Assembly (NCBI GenBank): GCA_023374025.1
Contig: SIJG01000019.1
Span: 679,889-743,888, forward strand
Source of the DNA: Heterodera schachtii
Lineage: Eukaryota > Nematoda > Chromadorea > Rhabditida > Heteroderidae
Direction: 5' to 3'
DNA: 64,000 nucleotides
This document shows positions 10,873 through 21,634 of this stretch, piece after piece. Positions within the stretch are counted from its first letter, which is position 1, and each line of letters opens with the position of its first letter. The position numbers and the translations under genes are program-made. Below the pieces are notes generated by a model. The model searched no databases. It saw nothing but the letters and a program-made list of their open reading frames with translations, and was not told where the DNA came from.

Positions 10873-13800
10873 AATCCTTCTTTTAAATTTTTCCAAGCCT
10901 TACATAATCATGATAAATATTTTTTAAATTATTCTTTATTTTAGCATTTTTCTGATTTTTTAACCTTATTTTTCCTCCTAAATCTTACAAGGAACTTCCT
11001 TTATATGTAAATTTCTGCGTAATTATAAATTATTTGATCGTAATTATTTGTTTGCTTCATGTTAGTGTTGAATCATTTATCTTTCTTGGGATAAATTATA
11101 TTTGTTTTAACTCGTTTTGTCTTTAATTAGTCTGTATATCTTTTTTGAGTTTGTTTTCATGAAACTTTTTAATTTAAGTTATGAATGATGCTGAATTAAT
11201 CATTTTATCTTCAAATAAATCCATAACTTAAGAAACATTGTCTAATTTTTAGTTTTATTAGTTCCATATCAAATTTGGTTTAGCAAATTTATGTTGAAAA
11301 GTAAAATTTATTTGCGTTAATGTATGGAGAGCCTCCTTCCCTCCTTCCTTATATTATTAATTAAACTTTTGTTTGTTTTGTTCACTACCAAGGTTTTTCC
11401 CATTTGGGATAATTGTCACGTTGTTTCTATAAATGATTTTATTAATTTAAATTGATTGTCAACAACACTCGATTTTGAAGACTGCTTTAATGTATTAGAT
11501 TTCATCATTTCATTTTAACTTCATAGAATTTTTATATTTCTATTTTCTCTTCTTTAGATTGTTGAAATTTCAAAAAAATTATTGATTTTTTTTATAGATT
11601 TTAATTTTTTCATAAGTTTTCTGCACTGTTTTATCTTATTTATTTTTTTAATATTGAGAGTATTAGAGACAAAAAGTGTCATTAAAATCTCTAGGGACTT
11701 TAAATTTTTTTTTCTTTGTAATTATTTTTTTAATAGTCAGTTAGATATTTTTTTAAGTTTTATATAATTAGGATATTGGTAATTTTTAATATTTTTCGAG
11801 TTTTCTGATTTTTAGTTTAATATAATTTATTCACCAATAAGTGTTTAAAAGTATAAATATTAAATAAATTATCTTGATTTGAGTCGGAAATTTGAATATG
11901 CGAGCCAATCTCGGTCCCTCTATGCAGCAATAATCACACATCTTTTTGACTCATATATTTGAAAACAAGCCATTATTTATATAAACATATTGAATTTATT
12001 CAGTTTTATTGAGTTAAAATACTATTGCTGTATTCTTTTTTAAACTTTCATATGTAAATTGTCAAGGTTAAAATGTTAATAATTTTATTAATTTCTGTAT
12101 AATTTATTAATTTCATTTTTAAAGAAAGATTAATAACATTTTAAGTTAAAAATTATTTATTTAATACAATAAAAATTAATTCTTTTCCATTTTCATTCAT
12201 TTGTCTTTGAGTTTAAAAATAAACTAATTCTACATCTTTAATTTTGTCTATTTTTTGATTAATTTACTTCTTTTTCACTGGTGAGTTACCAATTTCATCT
12301 TGTATCAGATTTTTAAAAAATTGAAGTGTAAGTTTTATAATTTTTATATTAAAATTAATTTTAATTATATTTTCATGTACCGAACCAGAGCTTCCATTGA
12401 ACTGTAAATGTTGTTTGTTAAAAATGCTTCAGTTCAATAAATTATAGGTATTTTAATTTAAACACTCCGATTTATGCGCTTTTAATTATATTTTTAAATA
12501 AATTGGTATTTTATGCAAAGTTAGTCTGTTATTAAAAAATTTATAACAACTTACATTGAAAAATATTTTTTCAGGTTAAATTATTTTCATTGATGATATT
12601 TATAGATAGTTTAAATTTTAAAGTGATTCTACTTTTAATGTTTTATTATAAATCTTATTAATTTATAGTGTATTATCATTCTCATGTCGCGACCTTCAAC
12701 ATGAAAGTTGACCTTTTTTGGTTAAATACTAAAAATTATATTTTATGATAATATTTATCTATTTATTTTTTAATTTAATTTTGTATTTTAAATTTCTTTA
12801 TTTAGGCTTTTTGCTTATTATATTCTATTACAAAATTTATGCATTTCAGTTTTATTATTTCTAATTTAGTGCATTTAATTTATAGTACAAAATTTTGATG
12901 GATGCTAACAAATGTTAAAAAAATTTTCACTTTTTATATAATATTTTAATTTATTTTTGTGTTCTGTAAATCTTTGTATATAAATTAAAGAAATAAAAAA
13001 TTTATACTATCGTAATTATTTAAAGCAAATTTTAAATGCATTTTTAAGGAATTTTGCACTTTATAAAATAATTTTTTTCGCACCATAATTAATAATCGTC
13101 ACTTCGTTCATTTGATTAAATAAAATATCTTTCATCATAAAATGTTCATTATTGATTTATTTATTATTTTATTTAATGGTAAATAATTTATATATTTTTA
13201 AATGATAAATATAAAAAAATTAATCTAAATGATTTGGGCAGCCATTTATTATTAATCTTTCTTTCGTCTCTTTTTTAAATTCTCAAAATATATTTTTTTG
13301 TATATAAATAGTTTATCGTATTTTCATCAATTTAAATTTAAATGAAGTAAGGAAAAATGTATATTTTTTAAATAATCGTCACTTCGTTATAACAAATATA
13401 CTGGTTGCAGCATTTATTTGCTTTTCTAATTTGCTTATAAAATTTAATAGTAGAATGAATTTTTATTTTATATTTTGTGATATAGATGGTTGTGAACAAA
13501 AATTCTTTATGTAGATTCTCTATGTCGCAAAAACATCGTTATTGTATTTATTATAAATAAAATTTGTATAATTACAACTTAACTATTAAATTATATCTTT
13601 CTTTTTTTGATCAGAACGCAAATAATTAATGTTATTTCAGAACGAATAATTTTTTAGATTTTTATTAATTTAACTTTAATTCTTTTTTATATTTTTTGAT
13701 ATACGAATAAATCAATGTTTTGGTTATAGTTAATAATTTATAATAAATTAGCTAGAAATTTTTAATAGATTTTTAAAGATAAAAGTTTGATAACTTTGTT

Positions 13801-15300
13801 TTATTCTTGTTGTCAGGCGCTTAAATTATTTCTAGGTTTCCATGTGAGAATGCATTTAGCATTCTTCTGACAATGATTAATCTGGTTTTAATATTTTTAA
13901 ATTTTAAAGAATCATAATTTCTTATTATTTACTTTTCTATTCACTTTCTTTTCTCTTGTTATATTTAACTTAACGCAAAAAAATTATATAAAAAATTATT
14001 TTTTTTATTTTACAGATATAAATTTATTTTAGTTTTAGCTTGTCCCTTGCACAAGTAATTATTCATATGATTGTACAAAATGCCATCGAGAATTTCTTAT
14101 AAACTATTAAAATGTTGTTGCATTAACTTTTAATATGGATGCAATGCATGATGGTGTTTAGAGATACATTAATAAGCTAAAAAATAATTTATGTCTAATT
14201 TATATTTATGGTATTTCATATAGATAAAAATTAAATTATTCTTTTTTAATTAGAGTATTCATATTAATTTTCAAGCTTCCAAGCTGCGATGGATTTATTT
14301 ATTTTTTTCTTCTTAGACCATCAAGATACATGCTGGCCCCGCGAACCACGGGCAAGTTCTTATGAAATTCTCTGCTTTTATCAATGTCTTGTTGAATAAT
14401 TCGCGATTAAATTTATCCTTTTAAAATTATGACAAACAGATCATTCTGATTGTAGACTAAGCAGCTATATTAGAGACTTTTAATTTTTCAATTTAGCGAA
14501 CTTTGATTTAAATTCATATTTTTAAATAAAGCATATGCTCTTCTTTTGGTTATTTTTAAGTATTCACCAATATGAGTTGAAAAATAAAATATTAAATAAA
14601 TAATCTTGATTATTTATAAACATTTTTTTAAATTAACATTATAAATTTCTATATATATATTTTTTAGTTTCATTATAAAAGAAATATTTTAATAACATTT
14701 TAATTATTATTTATTATTGAGTTTTCAAAATCAACCAATTCTACATCTTTCATTTTGTCAATTCAATTATGAAAAAGATTTAAAATTAATATTAATTTTT
14801 TATGAATGTTTTAATTATTTATTTATTTTTATAAAATAATTAAATATTTGAAAATGTATCGGCGACCGCATAATGTCATGAAATGTTCTCTTTGCTAATG
14901 GGTTCGATTCATTATTAAATCATTTTTTACGTTTAATTACTAATAATTCAATATTTATTTTAGTTTTTTTATGCAATAAGCAAAAATATTTTTTTCGTTT
15001 AATTATTTTCATTGATGCAATTTAAGATAGTATTAATTCCAGAAAGATTTTATTTTTAATTTTTATAATAAAAATCTTATTAATACTTTTTACTGAATAA
15101 AGAAGGAATTTTATTTTTATGCATTATCTTTTATGTAAAAAGTTTAGTTTAAAAGGAGATTAATTATTAAAAGCTTTTTCGGCATGAAAACATTTGCTTG
15201 AGGGAAGTTTTTCCGAAACAATATTTTAAAATATTTATTTTCCACATAAAATCCCTTATTGTTGATTTGTTCCTTTATTGAAAAATAATTTGGCATTTTT
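10873..15300. other. A+T-rich block, no gene seen; diverged repeat copies
   Basis: The stretch 11105-11310 is a diverged relative of 3545-3760, sharing GTCTTTAATTAGTCTGT and several downstream phrases. AATAATCGTCACTTCGTT occurs at about 13090 and 13373. Islands at 11325-11350, 11895-11940, 13815-13875, 14275-14350 and 14860-14905 do not form a joined frame. A box-B-like GGGTTCGATTC at 14900 lacks the rest of a tRNA. Nothing further is supported. Confidence 0.5.
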
Positions 15301-15918
15301 TATATATATGTTATATTGACAAGGCAACTCATCCTTAAAACCAATTTCTCGGGAACGGCTAAGCGCACCGGGCTGAAATTTTGCACCCAGGGGTAGCTCG
15401 AGAAGGCGCATCTGGGAAAACTATAGAAAAAAATTCTCGACGCCCAACTGAGTACCAGGGACGGATTTCTTACTTTTTCGTGCGTTTGAGGGCCCGTAAC
15501 TTTTTTTCTAAAACCGGAATCAAATAATGTCTGCTGTGAGGGGGCTAAGTTGAAGTGTTTTCTAAAATACATAAAAAATTCCAGGCCTCTATCTCTAATA
15601 GGGAAGGCTGTAGGTCCGTGGACTTTTTCAGTACCAACTTTGTCCAGTTCAGTACCAGGCGAATAACTCGCCAGGGGTTGACCTGAGCTGGGGGAGGCCA
15701 GCGAACTTATTGTAGAGCTCAATGAGCTGGATTTTTCCAGTTTTTAAAATTTTTAAAATTTTCAAAATTTCTCGAGCTAGGCCCCCTTTCCAGAGCAATT
15801 TCTCTGGGATAAGGACAAATGGGTTCTTTACAAAAGGAAGCCTAGCAAAAGGCCCCCAATTGGTCGTGTTGTACCTGTCCCTCCAACGGACCGGGAAAGA
15901 TTTGCGCTTTATGCGTTA

Positions 15919-17826
15919 ATGCGTCACTTTCCCGGTGATCCGGACCACTTAAAACTGGTCAATGGGCAGCAGTACAACACCTTCACAGAGGCCGCTTTAC
16001 AGCATGGGCTTCTAGAAGATGACCAAATTTGGCACAAAACGCTCGGCGAGGCAGCCTTGCATCGCTGGCCGGACCAGATGAGATGGCTCTTCGTGAGCAT
16101 CCTCGTCTTCGGGCAGCCGAGCAATGCCCTGGAACTGTGGAATAAGTACAAAGACCAAATGTACAATCCACAGGGAGCCAACAGTGCGGCAATACGCCAC
16201 GCACGTGAGCAGGAAGCCTTAGCCGACATTGATTGGCGATTGCACTTCTTTAACTTAAGCTGCGTGCACTGTGGCCTCCCAGATCCACCAAATTCAAAAG
16301 CAAAAAATACCAATTTGGCAGTTGAAGAATTTTTCTTTGGTGATGATGATCTGAATATGCCGCCTGGCCAGCCAAATCAAAGGCCACAACAATACACCCC
16401 ACCTCCACTCAATAGCGACCAGCAAAAGGTCTTTGATGCTGTTGTGAGGGCAATACAGTCTGACCCAAAGGATCAGACTGTGTCTCGCCGTTTCTTCATT
16501 TTCGGCGATGGAGGCACAGGAAAGACATTCCTGTTTGGCCAAATTATCAAGCGCTTGCGCAAGCCCCCATACACCTACAAAGTGCTTGCTACGGCATCCA
16601 CTGGGTGTGCGGCTATTTTGCTGCCATATGGGAAAACAGCCCATTCCACCTTCCGACTGGGCAGAGATGTCTCGCTAGACAAGCTTCCAAGTATTCCGCT
16701 TGAAAGCTTCTTTGCTCGAAGGATACGTGAGGCCCAACTCATCATCATTGATGAGATCACCATGCTTCACAACACGGTGATAGAGGTCATCGACCGAGTG
16801 TGCAAAGAAATGACAATTCCCCAGCACAAGGACCTCTTCTTCGGAGGAAAAACGGTCATATTTAGCGGTGACTTTAAACAGTCGCTGCCGGTCGTGCCTC
16901 ACGAAGGGCTAACTGCACAAGTTACGGCCTGCTTTCAAACCTCTCCGTTGTTTCGTCAATTCACTTCCATGAAATTGACCATCAACCAGAGATTGGGCCA
17001 GGGCCAGCAAGCATACTTGCAAATGTGCCGCCAAATCGGCCTCGGAGAGACCGGAGAACATTTCTGGATTCCTCCGCAGTTCCTCGTAAAGAGCAGGGAA
17101 GAGTTGATAGACTTTGTCTATCCAAACTTCCAACAACTCCTTGGTAATGACAAGGAACTGCTCAATCGTCTGATCCTCGCACCTCACATTGACACGTGCG
17201 ATGAGATCAACGAAATCATGATGGCAAATGTGCCTGGTCAAGTGCGCGAATATTTGTCCTCGGACAAACCGCTTGACGAGCGGCCACTGGACATCAATGA
17301 AATTGAGTCCGAAGTGGCAGCGTTGAACCGGCGCTCAGACTCTGGGATGCCTCCCCACCGTCTGCGACTCAAGGTCGGAAGCGTTGTTGTTCTCCTTATC
17401 AACAAAAGTGATAGGGAAGGACTTATCAACGGCACTCGCATCGTTCTTGAAGAACTTGGTGACGATCGCCTGGTCGGTCGCGTCATTAACAACAACGCTG
17501 TTGGTGGCCAAGTTAAGTTTTTCATTGAAAGAACACGCAATGTGTACGAGGACAAAACGCCTGGCGGCATAAAATATGAGCGTTTGCAGTTTCCCATAAA
17601 ACCTGCATTCGCCATGACCATACTCAAAGGTCAAGGCCAAACAATCAGCACAATTGGGATTGACCTTGAAAGGGATGTATTTTCCCACGGTCAATTGTAC
17701 ACTGCCTTTTCAAGGGCAACGGACGGGAACAACGTCCGAGTGTACGCTCCAAGAAGGGAGACCGATGCCCAAGGACAAGCAAAGGTTCTGAATATTGTGG
17801 CAACAAAAATGCTCAAATTGCAATAA
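15919..17826 (+). CDS. Helitron-type PIF1-family DNA helicase, lacking the Rep half
   Basis: A 635-codon uninterrupted frame encodes an SF1B (PIF1/RecD-like) ATP-dependent DNA helicase. An N-terminal region typical of Helitron proteins (residues 1-125, with FTEAALQHGLL and LELWNKYKDQ) precedes the motifs: LNSDQQKVFDAV (about 165), Walker A GDGGTGKT (about 196), ATASTGCAA (about 224), Walker B IIIDEITML (about 275), FSGDFKQSLPVV (about 315), INQR (about 355), FAMTILKGQGQTI (about 564) and QLYTAFSRATDGNNVRVYA (about 592). All catalytic motifs look intact. The frame stays open upstream of this ATG to 15781 and encodes more Helitron sequence (WDKDKWVLYKRK, PPIGRVV). It is stopped by TAG at 15778-15780, inside non-coding element sequence (CTCGAGCTAGGCC) also present in element 2. 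The gene is therefore a 5'-truncated fragment: the zinc-finger and HUH Rep nuclease of a full Helitron protein are absent. Alone it could unwind DNA but not start rolling-circle transposition. Confidence 0.93.
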   Translation: MRHFPGDPDHLKLVNGQQYNTFTEAALQHGLLEDDQIWHKTLGEAALHRWPDQMRWLFVSILVFGQPSNALELWNKYKDQMYNPQGANSAAIRHAREQEALADIDWRLHFFNLSCVHCGLPDPPNSKAKNTNLAVEEFFFGDDDLNMPPGQPNQRPQQYTPPPLNSDQQKVFDAVVRAIQSDPKDQTVSRRFFIFGDGGTGKTFLFGQIIKRLRKPPYTYKVLATASTGCAAILLPYGKTAHSTFRLGRDVSLDKLPSIPLESFFARRIREAQLIIIDEITMLHNTVIEVIDRVCKEMTIPQHKDLFFGGKTVIFSGDFKQSLPVVPHEGLTAQVTACFQTSPLFRQFTSMKLTINQRLGQGQQAYLQMCRQIGLGETGEHFWIPPQFLVKSREELIDFVYPNFQQLLGNDKELLNRLILAPHIDTCDEINEIMMANVPGQVREYLSSDKPLDERPLDINEIESEVAALNRRSDSGMPPHRLRLKVGSVVVLLINKSDREGLINGTRIVLEELGDDRLVGRVINNNAVGGQVKFFIERTRNVYEDKTPGGIKYERLQFPIKPAFAMTILKGQGQTISTIGIDLERDVFSHGQLYTAFSRATDGNNVRVYAPRRETDAQGQAKVLNIVATKMLKLQ

Positions 17827-17827
17827 A
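17822..17827 (+). promoter_or_regulatory. AATAAA overlapping the helicase stop codon
   Basis: The frame ends CAA TAA and the next base is A, so the stop codon lies inside AATAAA. This is a possible polyadenylation signal with almost no 3' UTR, or a coincidence in A+T-rich sequence. Confidence 0.3.
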
Positions 17828-18090
17828 GCAAATGAGTTATAGTCCAGAGTGTGCGGCACTTTATAGATGCCGCCCCGTTCCCATCTGCACTTTAAAAGGG
17901 ATGCACGCATTCAGAAAGGTGCTGCCACCTGGACTAAAGGGAGGGAGGTGGGCAATGACGTGCGAGTTAGGGCACTTCCGGTTTCCATTGCATTGCAAAG
18001 TGTAATGTGTCAGCTTATTGAAATAGCGAAACCAAGTGCATGTCGGATGACTCAAAGACCCTAACAAAAGCTTTTAGTTTGCTGATTTAA
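17827..18090. other. GC-moderate spacer after the helicase, no gene recognised
   Basis: The composition still resembles the helicase gene rather than the A+T-rich host DNA. Frames of about 65 codons exist on both strands but show nothing recognisable. It may be 3' flank carried along with the captured Helitron fragment. Confidence 0.4.
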
Positions 18091-18103
18091 AATGCTGTTT
18101 CGC

Positions 18104-18240
18104 AGTAAAGGGGGTGGGTCGCAAAAGAAAGAACTTTATCCAACAGGTCCCACGGGGTGGGTCGCCGATAGAAGTAACTTTATTACGTTTTCCACGGGGT
18201 GGATCGCCAATAGAAGGAACTTTCTTCAACATGTTACACG
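18104..18240 (+). repeat. Three degenerate ~43-bp repeats
   Basis: GGGGTGGGTCGC, then AGAA.AACTTT, then CCAACAGGTCCCA is repeated as GGGGTGGGTCGCCGATAGAA and GGGGTGGATCGCCAATAGAA, spaced 42-46 bp. It merges directly into the GAGTCG repeat field. Confidence 0.75.
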
Positions 18241-18995
18241 GGATGACTCGAGTAGTCCAACCCATGTGATGAGTCGTCATACGACTCATGCAATGAGTCG
18301 TCATACGACTCATGCCATCAGTCGTTCAAGGACTCCTTATTTGAGACCATTCCAACTTTTCTGTAGTGGCAGTATAAAAGGGTGACCAAACGGTCCACAC
18401 TTCATTCCTCATCACTTAGTATATTTTTTCTTAGTCGACTCATGCCTCGAGTAGTCCAACATGAGTCGTTCAAGGACTCCTTCGACTTATGCCTCGAGTA
18501 GTCCAACCCATGTGATCAGTCGTCATACGACTCATGCAATGAGTCGTTCAAGGACTCCTTCGACTTATGCCTCGAGTAGTCCAACCCATGTGATGAGTCG
18601 TCATACGACTCATGCAATGAGTCGTTCAAGGACTCCTTCGACTTATGCCTCGAGTAGTCCAACCCATGTGATGAGTCGTCATACGACTCATGCAATGAGT
18701 CGTTCAAGGATCCTTCGACTTGTGCCTCGAGTAGTCCAACCCATGTGATGAGTCGTCATACGACTCATGCAATGAGTCGTTCAACGACTCACATCGTAAC
18801 AGACCTAAAGCGTATCACGTGAGACCACGCCCACTTTATTCATTTTTATTAAGTAAAATTTTTCTTAGACGATTCATGTCATGAGTCGTTTATCAACGAC
18901 TCTCATCTTATGTATTTGGATAAGAACTCGTTCCAACACGACCCATGGATGAGTCGTCTAACGACTAATCCCATGAGTCGTTCAACGGCTCACCC
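18235..18995 (+). repeat. GAGTCG/CGACTC repeat field with 78-bp higher-order unit
   Basis: Between about 18450 and 18790 a 78-bp unit repeats about four times: ATGAGTCGTTCAAGGACTCC, TTCGACTTATGCCTCGAGTA, GTCCAACCCATGTGATGAGT, CGTCATACGACTCATGCA. Looser copies flank it at 18240-18330 and 18870-18995. Each unit contains the palindrome GAGTCGTCATACGACTC. Because 78 is a multiple of 3, open frames on both strands read through it with a 26-residue period (MSRSRTPSTYASSSPTHV); these are consequences of the repeat. Its position behind the helicase, inside the element tail, suggests a protein-binding or structural role. Confidence 0.85.
18373..18380 (+). promoter_or_regulatory. Possible TATA box (TATAAAAG)
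   Basis: TATAAAAGGG sits in a non-repetitive interval (18340-18440) that interrupts the GAGTCG repeat field. A start site would fall near the TTCATTCCTCATCACTT stretch about 25-40 bp downstream. No convincing gene follows, so an RNA product or a decayed promoter are equally possible. Confidence 0.3.
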
Positions 18996-19023
18996 ATTAC
19001 AGAACTAAAGCGTATTAGAAACT

Positions 19024-19058
19024 GGCGCGAAGCGCCCGTCTGAGGCCGCGAAGCGGCC
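19024..19058. repeat. Two adjacent GCGAAGC-type hairpins
   Basis: GGCGC-GAA-GCGCC (19024-19036) and GGCCGC-GAA-GCGGCC (19044-19058) are perfect stems around a GAA loop. The GCGAAGC heptamer is known as an unusually stable DNA mini-hairpin. The same two stem types recur through the second element. Confidence 0.9.
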
Positions 19059-19164
19059 TAAAAATCACCAAATATTAACAATATTCCCCCGTGGTTGTAC
19101 CTAATCTACCCGTGAAAATCGCTGATAATTTTGTAAAAATCCAACTCTCTCCCCAACAAACAGC

Positions 19165-19350
19165 AATTGTACCTCTTCTAATCGCATTTATACTGCTTCT
19201 AATCACATTTGTACCTCTTCTAATCACACTTGTACCTCTTCTAATCACATTTTTACCTCTTCTAATAGCATTTATACTCCTTCTAATCACATTTGTACCT
19301 CTTCTAATCACTGCTGTACCTCTTTTAATAACTGTTGTACCTCTTTTAAT
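19165..19350 (+). repeat. 21-bp tandem repeat, about nine units
   Basis: The unit TGTACCTCTTCTAATCACATT repeats with few changes and has relatives at 21380-21545 and 22963-23128. Its period of 21 gives an open frame with a seven-residue pattern (VPLLITF). That frame starts in unrelated sequence and I regard it as non-coding. Confidence 0.9.
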
Positions 19351-19491
19351 GGCCGCAAAGCGGCCTAAAAATCGATGATAATTTTTAAAAATTCCAAATC
19401 TCTCCCCAACCAACAGCAATCTAGGTAGCGAAGCTCCCAAAGCGCGAAGCGCTTTAAGCACCCCAGAAACACGCAAGCACACACCCGCTAG
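19351..19491. other. 3' tail of Helitron-like element 1
   Basis: Holds GGCCGC-AAA-GCGGCC (19351-19365), AGC-GAA-GCT (near 19427) and AAAGCGC-GAA-GCGCTTT (19439-19455). CTAG follows at 19488-19491, abutting the start of element 2. The same order of hairpins precedes the end of element 2 at 23386-23530. Confidence 0.7.
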
Positions 19492-20050
19492 TTCAATATA
19501 TGTTATATCGACAAGGGGTTTCGTTGGCAAAAAGGAAATCTCAAGACTGGATAAAGGTAGAGGGCTGAAATTGGCATAGGTATGCATCTTGGGTCGGGGC
19601 ATCTGGGAAAACTATAGGTTTTTTGATCAGAGTGCTAACTGAGTCCCAGCGGCTAATCTCCCGATTTTGCCTGCGTTTGAGCCCGGAACTTTTTTTCTGA
19701 TACTCTAATCGAAAAGGTACCGCTGGTAGGGTCCCAAACTGAACTGTTTTCTAAAAAACAAAAAAATTCCAGGCCTCTACCTACAATAGGGAAGGCTGTA
19801 GGTTCGTGGACTTTTTCAGTACCAACTTTGTCCAGTTCAGTCCCCGTCGAATAACTCATTAAGCTTTGATCTGAGCGGGGGGTCGCCAGCAGACTTATTA
19901 TAGAGCTCAGTGAGTTAGATTTTTCCAGATTTTAAAATTTCGAAAATTTTCAAAATTTCTCGAGTTAGGCCTAAAAGTAGGTTTTTGGGTTTTTGAATTT
20001 TAGGATTTTTAGCCGATTTTTCCCAGAAAAACGGAGACCACTTTCAAGCA

Positions 20051-21634
20051 ACAGTTTTTCGAGCTCTATCGAATGGTATTTTTTTCGAAAAAATTTCGTT
20101 TTTTTCTCGGAAATAGAAAAAATTTTTGGCCTGAGCGGGACATTTGAGTCCCGGGCCCATAACTCGTCAGGAGTCGGTTTTAGCCAAAAATTGGCTTAGA
20201 GCAAAATTGTAGAGCTTTTTGAGCTCTATCGAACGGTGTGCTATATGGGCGGAAATTTTCAAAAATTTTCGAGCTAGGCCCCTTAGAAATTTTCGAAAAT
20301 TTTTTTTGGGGTCTAAATGGGGGTGCAAAATTTTTTTATGGGGTATGTTGAGGTGCTGAGCACGAATATGACCTTTATTTTCCGTTTTGGAAATTTTAGA
20401 ATTTTTTAAAAATTTTTTATTTTTTGGGAAATTTTTAGCCCTCAGGATTTTGGGTTAAATTTTGAAAATTCATTACTCAGTGAAGGTTTGGTCAATTTAA
20501 GTGAATTAAAGCTTTAAAAATAGAGAAAAATAAGGAGAATTTTATGGGATCTATTTGGGATTTCTATCTTCTAAAGAAAAAAAGTTATTCCAGAATTTCT
20601 GGAAATTTTCGATTTTTCAGAAAAAAATTTGTAACTGCCTTCTGAAAAGATATTTGGCAAAAGTAAAATACTATAAAAATCCGCAATTTTTTGCTCTATA
20701 AGATAAATTTTATTTCATATTTTTATCACTTTCTTACAAATTGCTATAAAAATAAAAGTGATTTTGAGATTCGGGACCAAAGGGGGGTGACCAGGATTTT
20801 TGAGTGGAAAAATTTTTTCACTGAAAATATCCCAAAAATATGTCTTTAGGGGTAGTTTATGACGCTGATCACGAATACGTGATCAGATTTTACTTTTGAC
20901 ATCGTTAAGACCTCAGAATCCCTGTGTGATTGGGGATTCTGAGACATCATTTTGAGGGGGGGGGGAAGTTCGGATCCGGGGCGGTGTACATTATTTTTCT
21001 TTGTTTTTTTTGGTTACTTTTCATGTTTTTAATTCATTTAAAAGAGTGTTTGTTTTTTTAAATTAATAATTAATATTAAAAAATTTTTTAAATTTAATTT
21101 AATTTTTTGATTAATTATTTTTTAAATTAATTGATTTTTTTTAATTAAAGAATTTATTTGTTTTTTTTTTATTATAATTTGTCAAAAATGAATTTCAATT
21201 TAAATAAAAATCAATCATTGTACATTGCAAAGTTACTTTTTAATTAATAAAAGAAGGAATTATTTTATAATTTTTAAAAATTATTAACATATTCAATTTT
21301 AATTATATTTTTTATAAACCATTTCCTTATTTATTTAATTTTGAAATCATGATTTACCATTTTAACCATTGTTGTACCATTCCAAAATTTTTGTACCTCC
21401 TAATAACTGTTGTACCTATTACCGTGGTTGTACCTCTTTTCCCGTGGTTGTACCTCTTCTCATCACTGTTGTACCTCTTCTAATCACTGTTGTACCTCTT
21501 CTGATCACTTTCGTACCTCAACAACCCGTGGTTGTACCTCGGCCACAAAATAGAGACGGGCGCGAAGCGCCCGTCTGAGCTCAACTCAATTTAAAAAACG
21601 GCCGCGAAGCGGCCGAAAAGCACAACAAAATTTA
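20051..21634. repeat. First copy of ~1.58-kb tandem duplication
   Basis: Runs from ACAGTTTTTCGAGCTC to ...AACAAAATTTA and is repeated immediately downstream, offset 1583-1584 bp. It includes a perfect CTGATCACG-AATA-CGTGATCAG hairpin (20865-20886), a G-run near 20955, an A+T-rich middle (21000-21360), 21-bp repeats and two GCGAAGC hairpins. No gene seen. Confidence 0.92.
21380..21545 (+). repeat. Degenerate 21-bp GTACCTC repeats (also 22963-23128)
   Basis: TTGTACCTCTTCTAATCACTG and variants such as TTGTACCTCTTTTCCCGTGG repeat about eight times, related to 19165-19350. Both duplicated blocks carry the same array. Confidence 0.85.

Larger units (their letters stand above)
15301..19491 (+). mobile_element. 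Helitron-like element 1 carrying a helicase gene
   Basis: The left ~480 bp (from ATATATGTTATAT-GACAAGG) matches the start of the next element at 19493. The right end reads CACACCCGCTAG, with CTAG fitting the CTRR terminus of Helitrons. A short hairpin (AAGCGC-GAA-GCGCTT) lies 32 bp upstream of that end, farther than the usual roughly 10 bp. Between the ends are the helicase frame, 43-bp, 78-bp and 21-bp tandem repeats and GCGAAGC hairpins. Its GC content is far above the surroundings, so arrival by transposition, perhaps recent, is likely. The exact 5' end is uncertain: a strict TC start is seen only in element 2. Confidence 0.7.

Noticed and set aside
14895..14905. GGGTTCGATTC as a tRNA B box
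   Set aside because: No A box, anticodon stem or acceptor stem can be built from the flanks.
15300..15722. 140-codon minus-strand frame at the Helitron 5' end, partly shared with 19653-19859
   Set aside because: The shared GTELDKVGTEKVH stretch follows from DNA-level duplication, and the frames diverge and break outside it.
18461..18748. 95-codon Ser/Thr/His-rich frame
   Set aside because: It is the 78-bp repeat read in a frame kept open because 78 is divisible by three; the opposite strand is open too.
19091..19378. 95-codon hydrophobic frame with VPLLIT heptads, possible membrane protein
   Set aside because: Explained by the 21-bp repeat; flanks are non-coding element sequence.
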